Positions 48,540 to 63,760 of a DNA stretch of 64,000 bases are shown here, in pieces (the first letter of the stretch is position 1; each line of letters begins with the position of its first letter). Source of the DNA: Ricordea florida. Lineage: Eukaryota; Cnidaria; Anthozoa; Corallimorpharia; Ricordeidae. The notes beneath the pieces are model-generated. The model was not told where the DNA came from and ran no database searches. It saw only the letters and a list, made by a program, of their open reading frames with translations. Position numbers and translations under genes: made by a program. The DNA is taken from contig OX453280.1 in NCBI GenBank assembly GCA_949710005.1, forward strand, positions 11,904,105-11,968,104, written 5' to 3'.

Positions 48540-51500
48540 ACGCTTTGGTCGTAAATGCGCATGCGTAGTAAAATTAAAACAGTTCAACCCTAAAATCATA
48601 CGGAGATCGATTCGTGGCAATCAAAATTGTATTCCCCATAAAAACTTGAGTGTGTAACCTACGTTTACGTATACAGAAAAGAATCGAAATGATTCAATAA
48701 CTTACCCCTGTAGCTTAGAATCCTTCTTCCCATACAATCTCTTATAATGTATTTTGACCAAAATCTGTGAGGCTGAGTTTCTTGGCAGCAAGCTGCAGGT
48801 ATCGTATCTCAGATTCTAGAATACCTACAAACACCAGTTAAAGTGCGTTTTAAAATACAGTTTAAGTATTGCAAGATGGTAAAAATTGCATGTTGATGAC
48901 TAATCTGTGTAATGAGCACTGATTTCATGTAGATTAGTACTGTCTGAGCAGTCAACTTTAGAATCAGCTGCCATAAGTTAACGTCTTCACAGGTAAGAGT
49001 CAATATGATCGCCAATTACAATAAATTTGATTTTGTGCCTAAATAATGCTCTGTCAAATTAATACAAATCTACAAAATCTTAGAATTTCAACGATTTGGC
49101 GAGCCAAGATATGATACAACAATCTTTATTAAACAAAATAGGCTTTGGTCGTAAATGCCCATGCGTAGTAAAATAAAAACAGTTCAAGCCTAAAATCATA
49201 CGGAGATCGATTCGTGGCAATCAACATTGTATTCCATATAAAAACTTGAGTGTGTAACCTACGTTTACGTATACAGAAATGAATCGAAATGATTCAATAA
49301 CTTACCCCTGTAGCTTAGAATCCTTCTTCCCATACAATCTCTTATAATGTATTTTGACCAAAATCTGTGAGGCTGAGTTTCTTGGCAGCAAGCTGCAGAT
49401 ATCGTATCTCAGATTCTAGAACACCTACAAACACCAGTTAAAGTGCGTTTTAAACTACAGTTTAAGTATTGCAAGTTGGTGAAAATTGCATGTTGATGAC
49501 TAATCTGTGTAATAAGCGCTGATTTTATGTAGATTAGTACTGTCTGAGCAGTCAACTTTAGAATCAGCTGCCATAAGTTAACGTCTTCACAGGTAAGAGT
49601 CAATATGATCGCCAATTACAATCAATGTGATTTTGTGCCTAAATAATGCTCTGGCAAATTAATACAAATCTACAAAATCTTAGAATTTCAACGATTTGGC
49701 GAGACAAGATATGATACAACAATCTTTATTAAAGAAAATAGGCTTTGGTCGTAAATGCGCATGCGTAGTAAAATTAAAACAGTTCAACCCTAAAATCATA
49801 CGGAGATCGATTCGTGGCAATCAAAATTGTATTCCCCATAAAAACTTGAGTGTGTAACCTACGTTTACGTATACAGAAAAGAATCGAAATGATTCAATAA
49901 CTTACCCCTGTAGCTTAGAATCCTTCTTCCCATACAATCTCTTATAATGTATTTTGACCAAAATCTGTGAGGCTGAGTTTCTTGGCAGCAAGGTGCAGGT
50001 ATCGTATCTCAGATTCTAGAATACCTACAAACACCAGTTAAAGTGCGTTTTAAACTACAGTTTAAGTATTGCAAGATGGTAAAAATTGCATGTTGATGAC
50101 TAATCTGTGTAATGAGCACTGATTTCATGTAGATTAGTACTGTCTGAGCAGTCAACTTTAGAATCAGCTGCCATAAGTTAACGTCTTCACAGGTAAGAGT
50201 CAATATGATCGCCAATTACAATAAATTTGATTTTGTGCCTAAATAATGCTCTGTCAAATTAATACAAATCTACAAAATCTTAGAATTTCAACGATTTGGC
50301 GAGCCAAGATATGATACAACAATCTTTATTAAACAAAATAGGCTTTGGTCGTAAATGCCCATGCGTAGTAAAATAAAAACAGTTCAACCCTAAAATCATA
50401 CGGAGATCGATTCGTGGCAATCAACATTGTATTCCATATAAAAACTTGAGTGTGTAACCTACGTTTACGTATACAGAAATGAATCGAAATGATTCAATAA
50501 CTTACCCCTGTAGCTTAGAATCCTTCTTCCCATACAATCTCTTATAATGTATTTTGACCAAAATCTGTGAGGCTGAGTTTCTTGGCAGCAAGCTGCAGAT
50601 ATCGTATCTCAGATTCTAGAACACCTACAAACACCAGTTAAAGTGCGTTTTAAACTACAGTTTAAGTATTGCAAGTTGGTGAAAATTGCATGTTGATGAC
50701 TAATCTGTGTAATAAGCGCTGATTTTATGTAGATTAGTACTGTCTGAGCAGTCAACTTTAGAATCAGCTGCCATAAGTTAACGTCTTCACAGGTAAGAGT
50801 CAATATGATCGCCAATTACAATCAATGTGATTTTGTGCCTAAATAATGCTCTGGCAAATTAAAACAAATCTACAAAATCTTAGAATTTCAACGATTTGGC
50901 GAGCCAAGATATGATACAACAATCTTTATTAAAGAAAATAGGCTTTGGTCGTAAATGCGCATGCGTAGTAAAATTAAAACAGTTCAACCCTAAAATCATA
51001 CGGAGATCGATTCGTGGCAATCAAAATTGTATTCCCCATAAAAACTTGAGTGTGTAACCTACGTTTACGTATACAGAAAAGAATCGAAATGATTCAATAA
51101 CTTACCCCTGTAGCTTAGAATCCTTCTTCCCATACAATCTCTTATAATGTATTTTGACCAAAATCTGTGAGGCTGAGTTTCTTGGCAGCAAGCTGCAGGT
51201 ATCGTATCTCAGATTCTAGAATACCTACAAACACCAGTTAAAGTGCGTTTTAAAATACAGTTTAAGTATTGCAAGATGGTAAAAATTGCATGTTGATGAC
51301 TAATCTGTGTAATGAGCACTGATTTCATGTAGATTAGTACTGTCTGAGCAGTCAACTTTAGAATCAGCTGCCATAAGTTAACGTCTTCACAGGTAAGAGT
51401 CAATATGATCGCCAATTACAATAAATTTGATTTTGTGCCTAAATAATGCTCTGTCAAATTAATACAAATCTACAAAATCTTAGAATTTCAACGATTTGGC

Positions 51501-51960
51501 GAGCCAAGATATGATACAACAATCTTTATTAAACAAAATAGGCTTTGGTCGTAAATGCCCATGCGTAGTAAAATAAAAACAGTTCAACCCTAAAATCATA
51601 CGGAGATCGATTCGTGGCAATCAACATTGTATTCCATATAAAAACTTAAGTGTGTAACCTACGTTTACGTATACAGAAATGAATCGAAATGATTCAATAA
51701 CTTACCCCTGTAGCTTAGAATCCTTCTTCCCATACAATCTCTTATAATGTATTTTGACCAAAATCTGTGAGGCTGAGTTTCTTGGCAGCAAGCTGCAGAT
51801 ATCGTATCTCAGATTCTAGAACACCTACAAACACCAGTTAAAGTGCGTTTTAAACTACAGTTTAAGTATTGCAAGATGGTGAAAATTGCATGTTGATGAC
51901 TAATCTGTGTAATAAGCGCTGATTTTATGTAGATTAGTACTGTTCGAGAAGTCAACTTTA
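48540..51960. repeat. 1200-bp dimer higher-order repeat, about three copies
   Basis: Two monomer types alternate. Type A has ATACAGAAAAGAATCG (48671, 49871, 51071) and type B has ATTCCATATA with AAATGCCCATGC (about 49231, 50431, 51631). Confidence 0.85.
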
Positions 51961-52080
51961 GAATCAGCTGTCATAAGTTAACGTCTTCACAGGTAAGAGT
52001 CAATATGATCGCCAATTACAATCAATTTGATTTTGTGCCTAAATAATGCTCTGTCAAATTACTACAAATCTTCAAAATCT

Positions 52081-55000
52081 TAGAATTTCAACGATTTGGA
52101 GAGCCAAGATATGATACAACAATCTTTTTTAAAGAAAAAAGCCTTTAGTCGTAAATGCGCATGCGTAGTAAAATAAAAACAGTTCAACCCTAAAATCATA
52201 CGGAGATCCAATCGTGGCAATCAAAGTTGTATTCCCCTTAAAACCTTGAGTGTGTAACCTACGTTTACGTATACAGAAATGAATCGAAATGATTCAATAA
52301 CTTACCCCTGTAGCTTAGAATTCTTCTTTCCATACAATCTCTTATAATGTATTTTGACCAAAATCTGTGAGGCTGAGTTTCTTGGCAGCAAGCTGCAGGT
52401 ATCGTATCTCAGATTCTAGAATACCTACAAACACCAGTTAAAGTGCGTTTTAAACTACAGTTTAAGTATTGCAAGATGGTGAAAATTGCATGTTGATCAC
52501 TAATCTGTGTAATAAGCGCTGATTTTATGTAGATTAGTACTGTCTGAGAAGTCAACTTTAGAATCAGCTGCCATAAGTTAACGTCTTCACAGGTAAGAGT
52601 CAATATGATCGCCAATTACAATCAATTTGATGTTGTGCCTAAATAATGCTCTGTCAAATTAATACAAATCTACAAAATCTTAGAATTTCAACGATTTGGC
52701 GAGCCAAGATATGATACAACAATCTTTATTAAAGAAAATAGCCTTTGGTCGTAAATGCGCATGCGTAGTAAAATAAAAACAGTTCAACCCTAAAATCATA
52801 CGGAGATCGATTCGTGGCAATCAAAATTTTATTCCCCTTAAAAACTTGAGTGTGTAACCTACGTTTACGTTTACAGAAATGAATCGAAATGATTCAATAA
52901 CTTACCCCTATAGCTTAGAATCCTTCTTCCCATACAATCTCTTATAATGTATTTTGACCAAAATCTGTGAGGCTGAGTTTCTTGGCAGCAAGCTGCAGGT
53001 ATCGTATCTGAGATTCTAGAATACCTACAAACACCAGTTAAAGTGCGTTTCAAACTACAGTTTAAGTATTGCAAGATGGTAAAAATTGCATGTTGATGAC
53101 TAATCTGTGTAAAAAGCGCTGATTTTATGTAGATTAGTACTGTCTGAGAAGTCAACTTTAGAATCAGCTGCCATAAGTTAACGTCTTCACAGGTAAGAGT
53201 CAATATGATCGCCAATTACAATCAATTTGATTTTGTGCCTAAATAATGCTCTGTCAAATTAATACAAATCTACAAAATCTTAGAATTTCAACATTTTGGC
53301 GAGCCAAGATATGATACAACAATCTTTTTTAAAGAAAATAGGCTTTGGTCGTAAATGCGCATGCGTAGTAAAATCAAAACAGTTCAACCCTAAAATCATA
53401 CGGAGATCGATTCGTGGCAATCAAATTTGTATTCCCCATAAAAACGTGAGTGTATAACCTACGTTTACGTATACAGAAATGAATCCAAATGATTCAATAA
53501 CTTACAAATGTAGCTTAGAATCCTTCTTCCCATACAATCTCTTATAATGTATTTTGACCAAAATCTGTGAGGCTGAGTTTCTTGGCAGCAAGCTGCAGCT
53601 ATCGTATCTCAGATTCTAGAATTCCTACAAACACCAGTTAAAGTGCGTTTTAAACTACAGTTTAAGTATTGCAAGATGGTGAAAATTGCATGTTGATGAC
53701 TAATCTGCGTAATGAGCGCTGATTTTATGTAGATTAGTACTTTTTGAGCAGTTAACTTTAGAATCAGCTGCCATAAGTTAACGTCTTCACAGGTAAGAGT
53801 CAATATGATCAAAAATTACAATAAATTGGATTTTGTGCCTAAATAATGCTCTGTCAAATTAATACAAATCTACAAAATCTTAGAATTTCAACGATTTGGC
53901 GAGCCAAGATATGATACAACAATCTTTTTTAAAGAAAATAGGCTTTGGTCGTAAATGCGCATGCGTAGTAAAATAAAAACAGTTCAACCCTAAAATCATA
54001 CGGAGATCGATTCGTGGCAATCAAAATTGTATTCCCCTTAAAAACTTGAGTGTAAAACCTACGTTTACGTATACAGAAATGAATCGAAATGATTCAATAA
54101 CTTACCCCTGTAGCTTAGAATCCTTCTTCCCATACAATCTCTTATAATGTATTTTGACCAAAATCTGTGAGGCTGAGTTTCTTGGCAGCAAGCTGCAGGT
54201 ATCGTATCTGATATTCTAGAATACCTACAAACACCAGTTAAAGTGCGTTTTAAACTACAGTTTAAGTATTGCAAGATGGTAAAAATTGCATGTTGATGAC
54301 TAATGTGTGTAATGAGCACTGATTTCATGTAGATTAGTACTGTCTGAGCTTTCAACTTTAGAATCAGCTGCCATAAGTTAACGTCTTCACAGGTGAGAGT
54401 CAATATGATCGCCAATTACAATAAATTTGATTTTGTGCCTAAATAATGTTCTGTCAAATTAATACAAATCTACAAAATCTTAGAATTTCAACGATTTGGC
54501 GAGCCAAGATATGATACAACAATCTTTTTTAAAGAAAAAAGCCTTTAGTCGTAAATGCGCATGCGTAGTAAAATAAAAACAGTTCAACCCTAAAATCATA
54601 CGGAGATCCAATCGTGGCAATCAAAGTTGTATTCCCCTTAAAACCTTGAGTGTGTAACCTACGTTTACGTATACAGAAATGAATCGAAATGATTCAATAA
54701 CTTACCCCTGTAGCTTAGAATTCTTCTTCCCATACAATCTCTTATAATGTATTTTGACCAAAATCTGTGAGGCTGAGTTTCTTGGCAGCAAGCTGCAGGT
54801 ATCGTATCTCAGATTCTAGAATACCTACAAACACCAGTTAAAGTGCGTTTTAAACTACAGTTTAAGTATTGCAAGATGGTGAAAATTGCATGTTGATCAC
54901 TAATCTGTGTAATAAGCGCTGATTTTATGTAGATTAGTACTGTCTGAGAAGTCAACTTTAGAATCAGCTGCCATAAGTTAACGTCTTCACAGGTAAGAGT

Positions 55001-56880
55001 CAATATGATCGCCAATTACAATCAATTTGATGTTGTGCCTAAATAATGCTCTGTCAAATTAATACAAATCTACAAAATCTTAGAATTTCAACGATTTGGC
55101 GAGCCAAGATATGATACAACAATCTTTATTAAAGAAAATAGCCTTTGGTCGTAAATGCGCATGCGTAGTAAAATAAAAACAGTTCAACCCTAAAATCATA
55201 CGGAGATCGATTCGTGGCAATCAAAATTTTATTCCCCTTAAAAACTTGAGTGTGTAACCTACGTTTACGTTTACAGAAATGAATCGAAATGATTTAATAA
55301 CTTACCCCTGTAGCTTAGAATCCTTCTTCCCATACAATCTCTTATAATGTATTTTGACCAAAATCTGTGAGGCTGAGTTTCTTGGCAGCAAGCTGCAGGT
55401 ATCGTATCTGAGATTCTAGAATACCTACAAACACCAGTTAAAGTGCGTTTCAAACTACAGTTTAAGTATTGCAAGATGGTAAAAATTGCATGTTGATGAC
55501 TAATCTGTGTAAAAAGCGCTGATTTTATGTAGATTAGTACTGTCTGAGAAGTCAACTTTAGAATCAGCTGCCATAAGTTAACGTCTTCACAGGTAAGAGT
55601 CAATATGATCGCCAATTACAATCAATTTGATTTTGTGCCTAAATAATGCTCTGTCAAATTAATACAAATCTACAAAATCTTAGAATTTCAACATTTTGGC
55701 GAGCCAAGATATGATACAACAATCTTTTTTAAAGAAAATAGGCTTTGGTCGTAAATGCGCATGCGTAGTAAAATAAAAACAGTTCAACCCTAAAATCATA
55801 CGGAGATCGATTCGTGGCAATCAAATTTGTATTCCCCATAAAAACTTGAGTGTATAACCTACGTTTACGTATACAGAAATGAATCCAAATGATTCAATAA
55901 CTTACAAATGTAGCTTAGAATCCTTCTTCCCATACAATCTCTTATAATGTATTTTGACCAAAATCTGTGAGGCTGAGTTTCTTGGCAGCAAGCTGCAGCT
56001 ATCGTATCTCAGATTCTAGAATTCCTACAAACACCAGTTAAAGTGCGTTTTAAACTACAGTTTAAGTATTGCAAGATGGTGAAAATTGCATGTTGATGAC
56101 TAATCTGCGTAATGAGCGCTGATTTTATGTAGATTAGTACTTTTTGAGCAGTTAACTTTAGAATCAGCTGCCATAAATTAACGTCTTCACAGGTAAGAGT
56201 CAATATGATCGAAAATTACAATAAATTGGATTTTGTGCCTAAATAATGCTCTGTCAAATTAATACAAATCTACAAAATCTTAGAATTTCAACGATTTGGC
56301 GAGCCAAGATATGATACAACAATCTTTTTTAAAGAAAATAGGCTTTGGTCGTAAATGCGCATGCGTAGTAAAATAAAAACAGTTCAACCCTAAAATCATA
56401 CGGAGATCGATTCGTGGCAATCAATATTGTATTCCCCTTAAAAACTTGAGTGTGTAACCTACGTTTACGTATACAGAAATGAATCGAAATGATTCAATAA
56501 CTTACCCCTGTAGCTTAGAATCCTTCTTCCCATACAATCTCTTATAATGTATTTTGACCAAAATCTGTGAGGCTGAGTTTCTTGGCAGCAAGCTGCAGGT
56601 ATCGTATCTCATATTGTAGAATACCTACGAACACCAGTTAAAGTGCGTTTTAAACTACAGTTTAAGTATTGCAAGATGGTAAAAATTGCATGTTGATGAC
56701 TAATGTGTGTAATGAGCACTGATTTCATGTAGATTAGTACTGTCTGAGCTTTCAACTTTAGAATCAGCTGCCATAAGTTAACGTCTTCACAGGTGAGAGT
56801 CAATATGATCGCCAATTACAATAAATTTGATTTTGTGCCTAAATAATGCTCTGTCAAATTAATACAAATCTACAAAATCT
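52081..56880. repeat. 2400-bp tetramer higher-order repeat, two copies
   Basis: A series of rare variants recurs at a 2400-bp offset: AAAGAAAAAAGCC (52131, 54531), TGATGTTGTGCC (52628, 55028), CAACATTTTGGC (53289, 55689), CTTACAAATG (53501, 55901), AGTACTTTTTGAGCAGTT (53735, 56135) and CTAATGTGTGT (54300, 56700). Confidence 0.88.
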
Positions 56881-57699
56881 TAGAATTTCAACGATTTGGC
56901 GAGCAAAGATATGATACAACAATCTTTTTTAAAGAAAATAGATTCGGTCGTAAATGCGCATGCGCAGTAAAATAAAAGCAGTTCAACCCTAAAATCATAC
57001 GGAGATCGATTCGTGGCAATCAAAACTGTATACCCCATAAAAACTTGAGTGTGTAACCTACGTTTACGTTTACAGAAATGAATCGAAATGATTCAATAAC
57101 TTACCCCTGTAGCTTAGAATCCTTCTTCGCATACAATCTCTTATAATGTATTTTGACCAAAATCTGTGAGGCTGAGTTTCTTGGCAGCAAGCTGCAGGTA
57201 TCGTATCTCAGATTCTAGAATACCTACAAACACCAGTTAAAGTGCGTTTTAAACTACAGTTTAAGTATTGCAAGATGGTGAAAATTGCATGTTGATCACT
57301 AATCTGCGTAATGAGCACTGATTTCATGTAGATTAGTACTGTCTGAGCAGTCAACTTTAGAATCAGCTTCCATAAGTTAACGTCTTCACAGGTAAGAGTC
57401 AATATGATCGCCAAGTACAATCAATTTGATTTTGTGCCTAAATAATGCTCTGTCAAATTAATACAAATCTACAAAATCTTAAAATTTTAACGATTTGGCG
57501 AGCCAAGATATGATACAACAATCTTTTTTAAAGAAAATAGGCTTTGGTCGTAAATGCGCATGCGTAGTAAAATAAAAACAGTTCAACCCTAAAAATATAC
57601 GGAGATCGAGTCGTGGCAATCAAATTTGTATTCCCCATAAAAACTTGAGTGTATAACCTACGTTTACGTATAAAGAAATGAATCCAAATGATTCAATAA

Positions 57700-60600
57700 C
57701 TTACAAATGTAGCTTAGAATTCTTCTTCCCATACAATCTCTTATAATGTATTTTGACCAAAATCTGTGAGGCTGAGTTTCTTGGCAGCAAGCTGCAGGTA
57801 TCGTATCTCATATTCTAGAATACCTACAAACACCAGTTAAAGTGCGTTTTAAACTACAGTTTAAGTATTGCAAGATGGTAAAAATTGCATGTTGATGACT
57901 AATGTGTGTAATGAGCACTGATTTCATGTAGATTAGTACTGTCTCAGCTTTCAACTTTAGAATCAGCTGCCATAAGTTAACGTCTTCACAGGTGAGAGTC
58001 AATATGATCGCCAATTACAATAAATTTGATTTTGTGCCTAAATAATGTTCTGTCAAATTAATACAAATCTACAAAATCTTAGAATTTCAACGATTTGGCG
58101 AGCCAAGATATGATACAACAATCTTTTTTAAAGAAAATAGGCTTTGGTCGTAAATGCGCATGCTTAGTAAAATAAAAACAGTTTAACAGTAAAATCATAG
58201 GGAGATCGATTCGTGGCAATCAAAATTGTATTCCCCATAAAAACGTAAGTGTGTAACCTTCGTTTACGTATACACAAGTGAATCGAAATGATTCAATAAC
58301 TTACCCCTGTAGCTTAAAATCCTACTTCCCATACAATCTCTTATAATGTATTTTGACCAAAATCTGTGAAGGTCAGTTTCTTGGCAGCAAGCTGCAGGTA
58401 TGGTATCTCAGATTCTAGAATACCTACAAACACCAGTTAAAGTGCGTTTTAAACTACAGTTTAAGTATTGCAAGACGTGAAAATTGCATGTTGATGACTA
58501 ATCTGTGTAATGAGCACTGATTTCATGTAGATTAGTACTGTCTAAGCAGTCAACTTTAGAATCAGCTGCCATAAGTTAACGTCTTCACAGGTAAGAGTCA
58601 ATATGATCGCCAATTACAATAAATTTGATTTTGTGCCTAAATAATGCTCTGTCAAATTTATACAAATCTACAAAATCTTAGAATTTTAACGATTTGGCGA
58701 GCCAAGATATGATAAAACAATGTTTTTTAAAGAAAATAGGCTTTGGTCGTAAATGCGCATGCGTAGTAAAATAAAAACAGTTCAACCCTAAAATCCTACG
58801 GAGATCGATTCGTGGCAATCAAAATTGTATTCCCCTTAAAAACTTGAGTGTGTAACCTACGTTTACGTATACAGAAATGAATCGAAATGATTCAATAACT
58901 TACCCCTGTAGATTAGAATCCTTCTCCCCATACAATCTCTTATAATGTATTTTGACCAAAATCTTTGAAGCTGAGTTTCTTGGCAGCAAGCTGCAGGTAT
59001 CCTATCTCAGATTCTAGAAAACCTACAAACACCAGTTAAAGTGCGTTTTAAACTACAGTTTAAGTATTGCAAGATGGTGAAAATTGCATGTTTATGACTA
59101 ATCTGTGTAATGAGCACTGATTTCATGTAGATTAGTACTGTCTGAGCAGTCAACTTTAGAATCAGCTGCCATAAGTTAACGTCTTCACAGGTAAGAGTCA
59201 ATATGATCGCCAATTACAATCAATTTGATTTTGTGCCTAAATAATGCTCTGTCAAATTGATACAAATCTACAAAATCTTAGAATTTCAACGATTTGGCGA
59301 GCCAAGATATGATACAACAATCTTTTTTGAAGAAAATAGGCTTTGGTCGTAAATGCGCATGCGTAGTAAAATAAAAACAGTTCAACGCTAAAATCATACG
59401 GAGATCGATTCGTGGCAATCAAAATTGTATTCCTCATAAAAACTTGAGTGTATAACCTACGCTTACGTATACAGAAATGAATCGAAATGATTGAATAACT
59501 TACCCCTGTAGCTTAGAATCCTTCTTCCCATACAATCTCTTATAATGTATTTTGACCAAAATCTGTGAGGCTGAGTTTCTTGGCAGCAACCTGCAGGTAT
59601 CGTATCTCAGATTCTAGAATACCTACAAACACCAGTTAAAGTGCGTTTTAAACTACAGTTTAAGTATTGCAAGACGTGAAAATTGCATGTTGATGACTAA
59701 TCTGCGTAATGAGCGCTGATTTTATGTAGATTAGTACTGTCTGAGCAGTCAACCTTAGAATCAGCTGCCATAAGTTAACGTCTTCACAGGTAAGAGTCAA
59801 TATGATCGCCAATTACAATAAATTTGATTTTGTGCCTAAATAATGCTCTGTCAAATTAATACAAATCTACAAAATCTTAGAATTTCAACGATTTGGCGAG
59901 CCAAGATATGATACAACAATCTTTTTTAAAGAAAATAGGCTTTAGTCGTAAATGCGCATGCGTAGTTAAATAAAAACAGTTCAATTCTAAAATCATACGG
60001 TGATCGATTCGTGGCAATCAAAATTGTATTCCCCTTAAAAACTTGAGTGTGTAACCTACGTTTACGTATACAGAAATGAATCTAAATGATTCAATAACTT
60101 ACCCCTGTAGCTTAGAATCCTTCTTCCCATACAATCTCTTATAATGTATTTTGACCAAAATCTGTGAGGGTGAGTTTCTTGGCAGCAAGCTGCATGTATC
60201 GTATCTCAGATTCTAAAATACCTACAAACACCAGTTAAAGTGCGTTTTAAACTACAGTTTAAGTATTGCAAGATGGTAAAAATTGCATGTTGATGACTAA
60301 TCTGTGTAATGAGCACTGATTTCATGTAGATTAGTACTGTCTGAGAAGTCAACTTTAGAATCAGCTGCCATAAGTTAACGTCTTCACAGGTAAGAGTCAA
60401 TATGATCGCCAATTACAATCAATTTGATTTTGTGCCTAAATAATGCTCTGTCAAATTAATACAAATCTACAAAATCTTAGAATTTCAACATTTTGGCGAG
60501 CCAAGATATGATACAACAATCTTTTTTAAAGAAAATAGGCTTTGGTCGTAAATGCGCATGCGTAGTAAAATAAAAACAGTTCAACCCTAAAATCATACGG

Positions 60601-63600
60601 AGATCGATTCGTGGCAATCAAATTTGTATTCCCCATAAAAACTTGAGTGTATAACCTACGTTTACGTATACAGAAATGAATCCAAATGATTCAATAACTT
60701 ACAAATGTAGCTTAGAATCCTTCTTCCCATACAATCTCTTATAATGTATTTTGACCAAAATCTGTGAGGCTGAGTTTCTTGGCAGCAAGCTGCAGCTATC
60801 GTATCTCAGATTCTAGAATTCCTACAAACACCAGTTAAAGTGCGTTTTAAACTACAGTTTAAGTATTGCAAGATGGTGAAAATTGCATGTTGATGACTAA
60901 TCTGCGTAATGAGCGCTGATTTTATGTAGATTAGTACTTTTTGAGCAGTTAACTTTAGAATCAGCTGCCATAAATTAACGTCTTCACAGGTAAGAGTCAA
61001 TATGATCGAAAATTACAATAAATTGGATTTTGTGCCTAAATAATGCTCTGTCAAATTAATACAAATCTACAAAATCTTAGAATTTCAACGATTTGGCGAG
61101 CCAAGATATGATACAACAATCTTTTTTAAAGAAAATAGGCTTTGGTCGTAAATGCGCATGCGTAGTAAAATAAAAACAGTTCAACCCTAAAATCATACGG
61201 AGATCGATTCGTGGCAATCAATATTGTATTCCCCTTAAAAACTTGAGTGTGTAACCTACGTTTACGTATACAGAAATGAATCGAAATGATTCAATAACTT
61301 ACCCCTGTAGCTTAGAATCCTTCTTCCCATACAATCTCTTATAATGTATTTTGACCAAAATCTGTGAGGCTGAGTTTCTTGGCAGCAAGCTGCAGGTATC
61401 GTATCTCATATTGTAGAATACCTACGAACACCAGTTAAAGTGCGTTTTAAACTACAGTTTAAGTATTGCAAGATGGTAAAAATTGCATGTTGATGACTAA
61501 TGTGTGTAATGAGCACTGATTTCATGTAGATTAGTACTGTCTGAGCTTTCAACTTTAGAATCAGCTGCCATAAGTTAACGTCTTCACAGGTGAGAGTCAA
61601 TATGATCGCCAATTACAATAAATTTGATTTTGTGCCTAAATAATGCTCTGTCAAATTTATACAAATCTACAAAATCTTAGAATTTCAACGATTTGGCGAG
61701 CCAAGATATGATACAACAATCTTTATTAAAGAAAATAGGCTTTGGTCGTAAATGCGCATGCGTAGTAAAATAAAAACAGTTCAACCCTAAGATCATACGG
61801 AGATCGATTCGTGGCAATCAAAATTGTATTCCCCTTAAAAACTTGAGTGTGTAACCTACGTTTACGTATACAGAAATGAATCGAAATGATTCAATAACTT
61901 ACCCCTGTAGCTTAGAATCCTTCTTCCCATACAATCTCTTATAATGTATTTTGACCAAAATCTGTGAGGCTGAGTTTCTTGGCAGCAAGCTGCAGGTATC
62001 GTATCTGAGATTCTAGAATACCTACAAACACCAGTTAAAGTGCGTTTTAAACTACAGTTTAAGTATTGCAAGATGGTGAAAATTGCATGTTGATGACTAA
62101 TCTGTGTAATAAGCGCTGATTTTATGTAGATTAGTACTGTCTGAGAAGTCAACTTTAGAATCAGCTGCCATAAGTTAACGTCTTCACAGGTAAGAGTCAA
62201 TATGATCGCCAATTACAATCAATTTGATTTTGTGCCTAAATAATGCTCTGTCAAATTAATACAAATCTACAAAATCTTAGAATTTCAACATTTTGGCGAG
62301 CCAAGATATGATACAACAATCTTTTTTAAAGAAAATAGGCTTTGGTCGTAAATGCGCATGCGTAGTAAAATAAAAACAGTTCAACCCTAAAATCATACGG
62401 AGATCGATTCGTGGCAATCAAATTTGTATTCCCCATAAAAACTTGAGTGTATAACCTACGTTTACGTATACAGAAATGAATCCAAATGATTCAATAACTT
62501 ACAAATGTAGCTTACAATCCTTCTTCCCATACAATCTCTTATAATGTATTTTGACCAAAATCTGTGAGGCTGAGTTTCTTGGCAGCAAGCTGCAGCTATC
62601 GTATCTCAGATTCTAGAATTCCTACAAACACCAGTTAAAGTGCGTTTTAAACTACAGTTTAAGTATTGCAAGATGGTGAAAATTGCATGTTGATGACTAA
62701 TCTGCGTAATGAGCGCTGATTTTATGTAGATTAGTACTTTTTGAGCAGTTAACTTTAGAATCAGCTGCCATAAGTTAACGTCTTCACAGGTAAGAGTCAA
62801 TATGATCAAAAATTACAATAAATTGGATTTTGTGCCTAAATAATGCTCTGTCAAATTAATACAAATCTACAAAATCTTAGAATTTCAACGATTTGGCGAG
62901 CCAAGATATGATACAACAATCTTTTTTAAAGAAAATAGGCTTTGGTCGTAAATGCGCATGCGTAGTAAAATAAAAACAGTTCAACCCTAAAATCATACGG
63001 AGATCGATTCGTGGCAATCAAAATTGTATTCCCCTTAAAAACTTGAGTGTAAAACCTACGTTTACGTATACAGAAATGAATCGAAATGATTCAATAACTT
63101 ACCCCTGTAGCTTAGAATCCTTCTTCCCATACAATCTCTTATAATGTATTTTGACCAAAATCTGTGAGGCTGAGTTTCTTGGCAGCAAGCTGCAGGTATC
63201 GTATCTGATATTCTAGAATACCTACAAACACCAGTTAAAGTGCGTTTTAAACTACAGTTTAAGTATTGCAAGATGGTAAAAATTGCATGTTGATGACTAA
63301 TGTGTGTAATGAGCACTGATTTCATGTAGATTAGTACTGTCTGAGCTTTCAACTTTAGAATCAGCTGCCATAAGTTAACGTCTTCACAGGTGAGAGTCAA
63401 TATGATCGCCAATTACAATAAATTTGATTTTGTGCCTAAATAATGTTCTGTCAAATTAATACAAATCTACAAAATCTTAGAATTTCAACGATTTGGCGAG
63501 CCAAGATATGATACAACAATCTTTTTTAAAGAAAATAGGCTTTGGTCGTAAATGCGCATGCTTAGTAAAATAAAAACAGTTTAACAGTAAAATAATAGGG

Positions 63601-63760
63601 AGATCGATTCGTGGCAATCAAAATTGTATTCCCCATAAAAACGTAAGTGTGTAACCTTCGTTTACTTATACACAAGTGAATCGAAATGATTCAATAACTT
63701 ACCCCTGTAGCTTAGAATCCTACTTCCCATACAATCTCTTATAATGTATTTTGACCAAAA
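57700..63760. repeat. Rearranged right section: 1.2-, 1.8- and 5.4-kb duplications
   Basis: The CAACATTTTGGC / CTTACAAATG / CTAATGTGTGT series returns at 60487-61500 and again 1800 bp later. The rare combination CATGCTTAGTAA, GTTTAACAGT and CACAAGTGAATCG occurs near 58159-58290 and again near 63559-63690. A shared one-base deletion (CAAGACGTGAAAA) links copies near 58470 and 59670. Three steps in this section are 599 bp. Confidence 0.8.
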
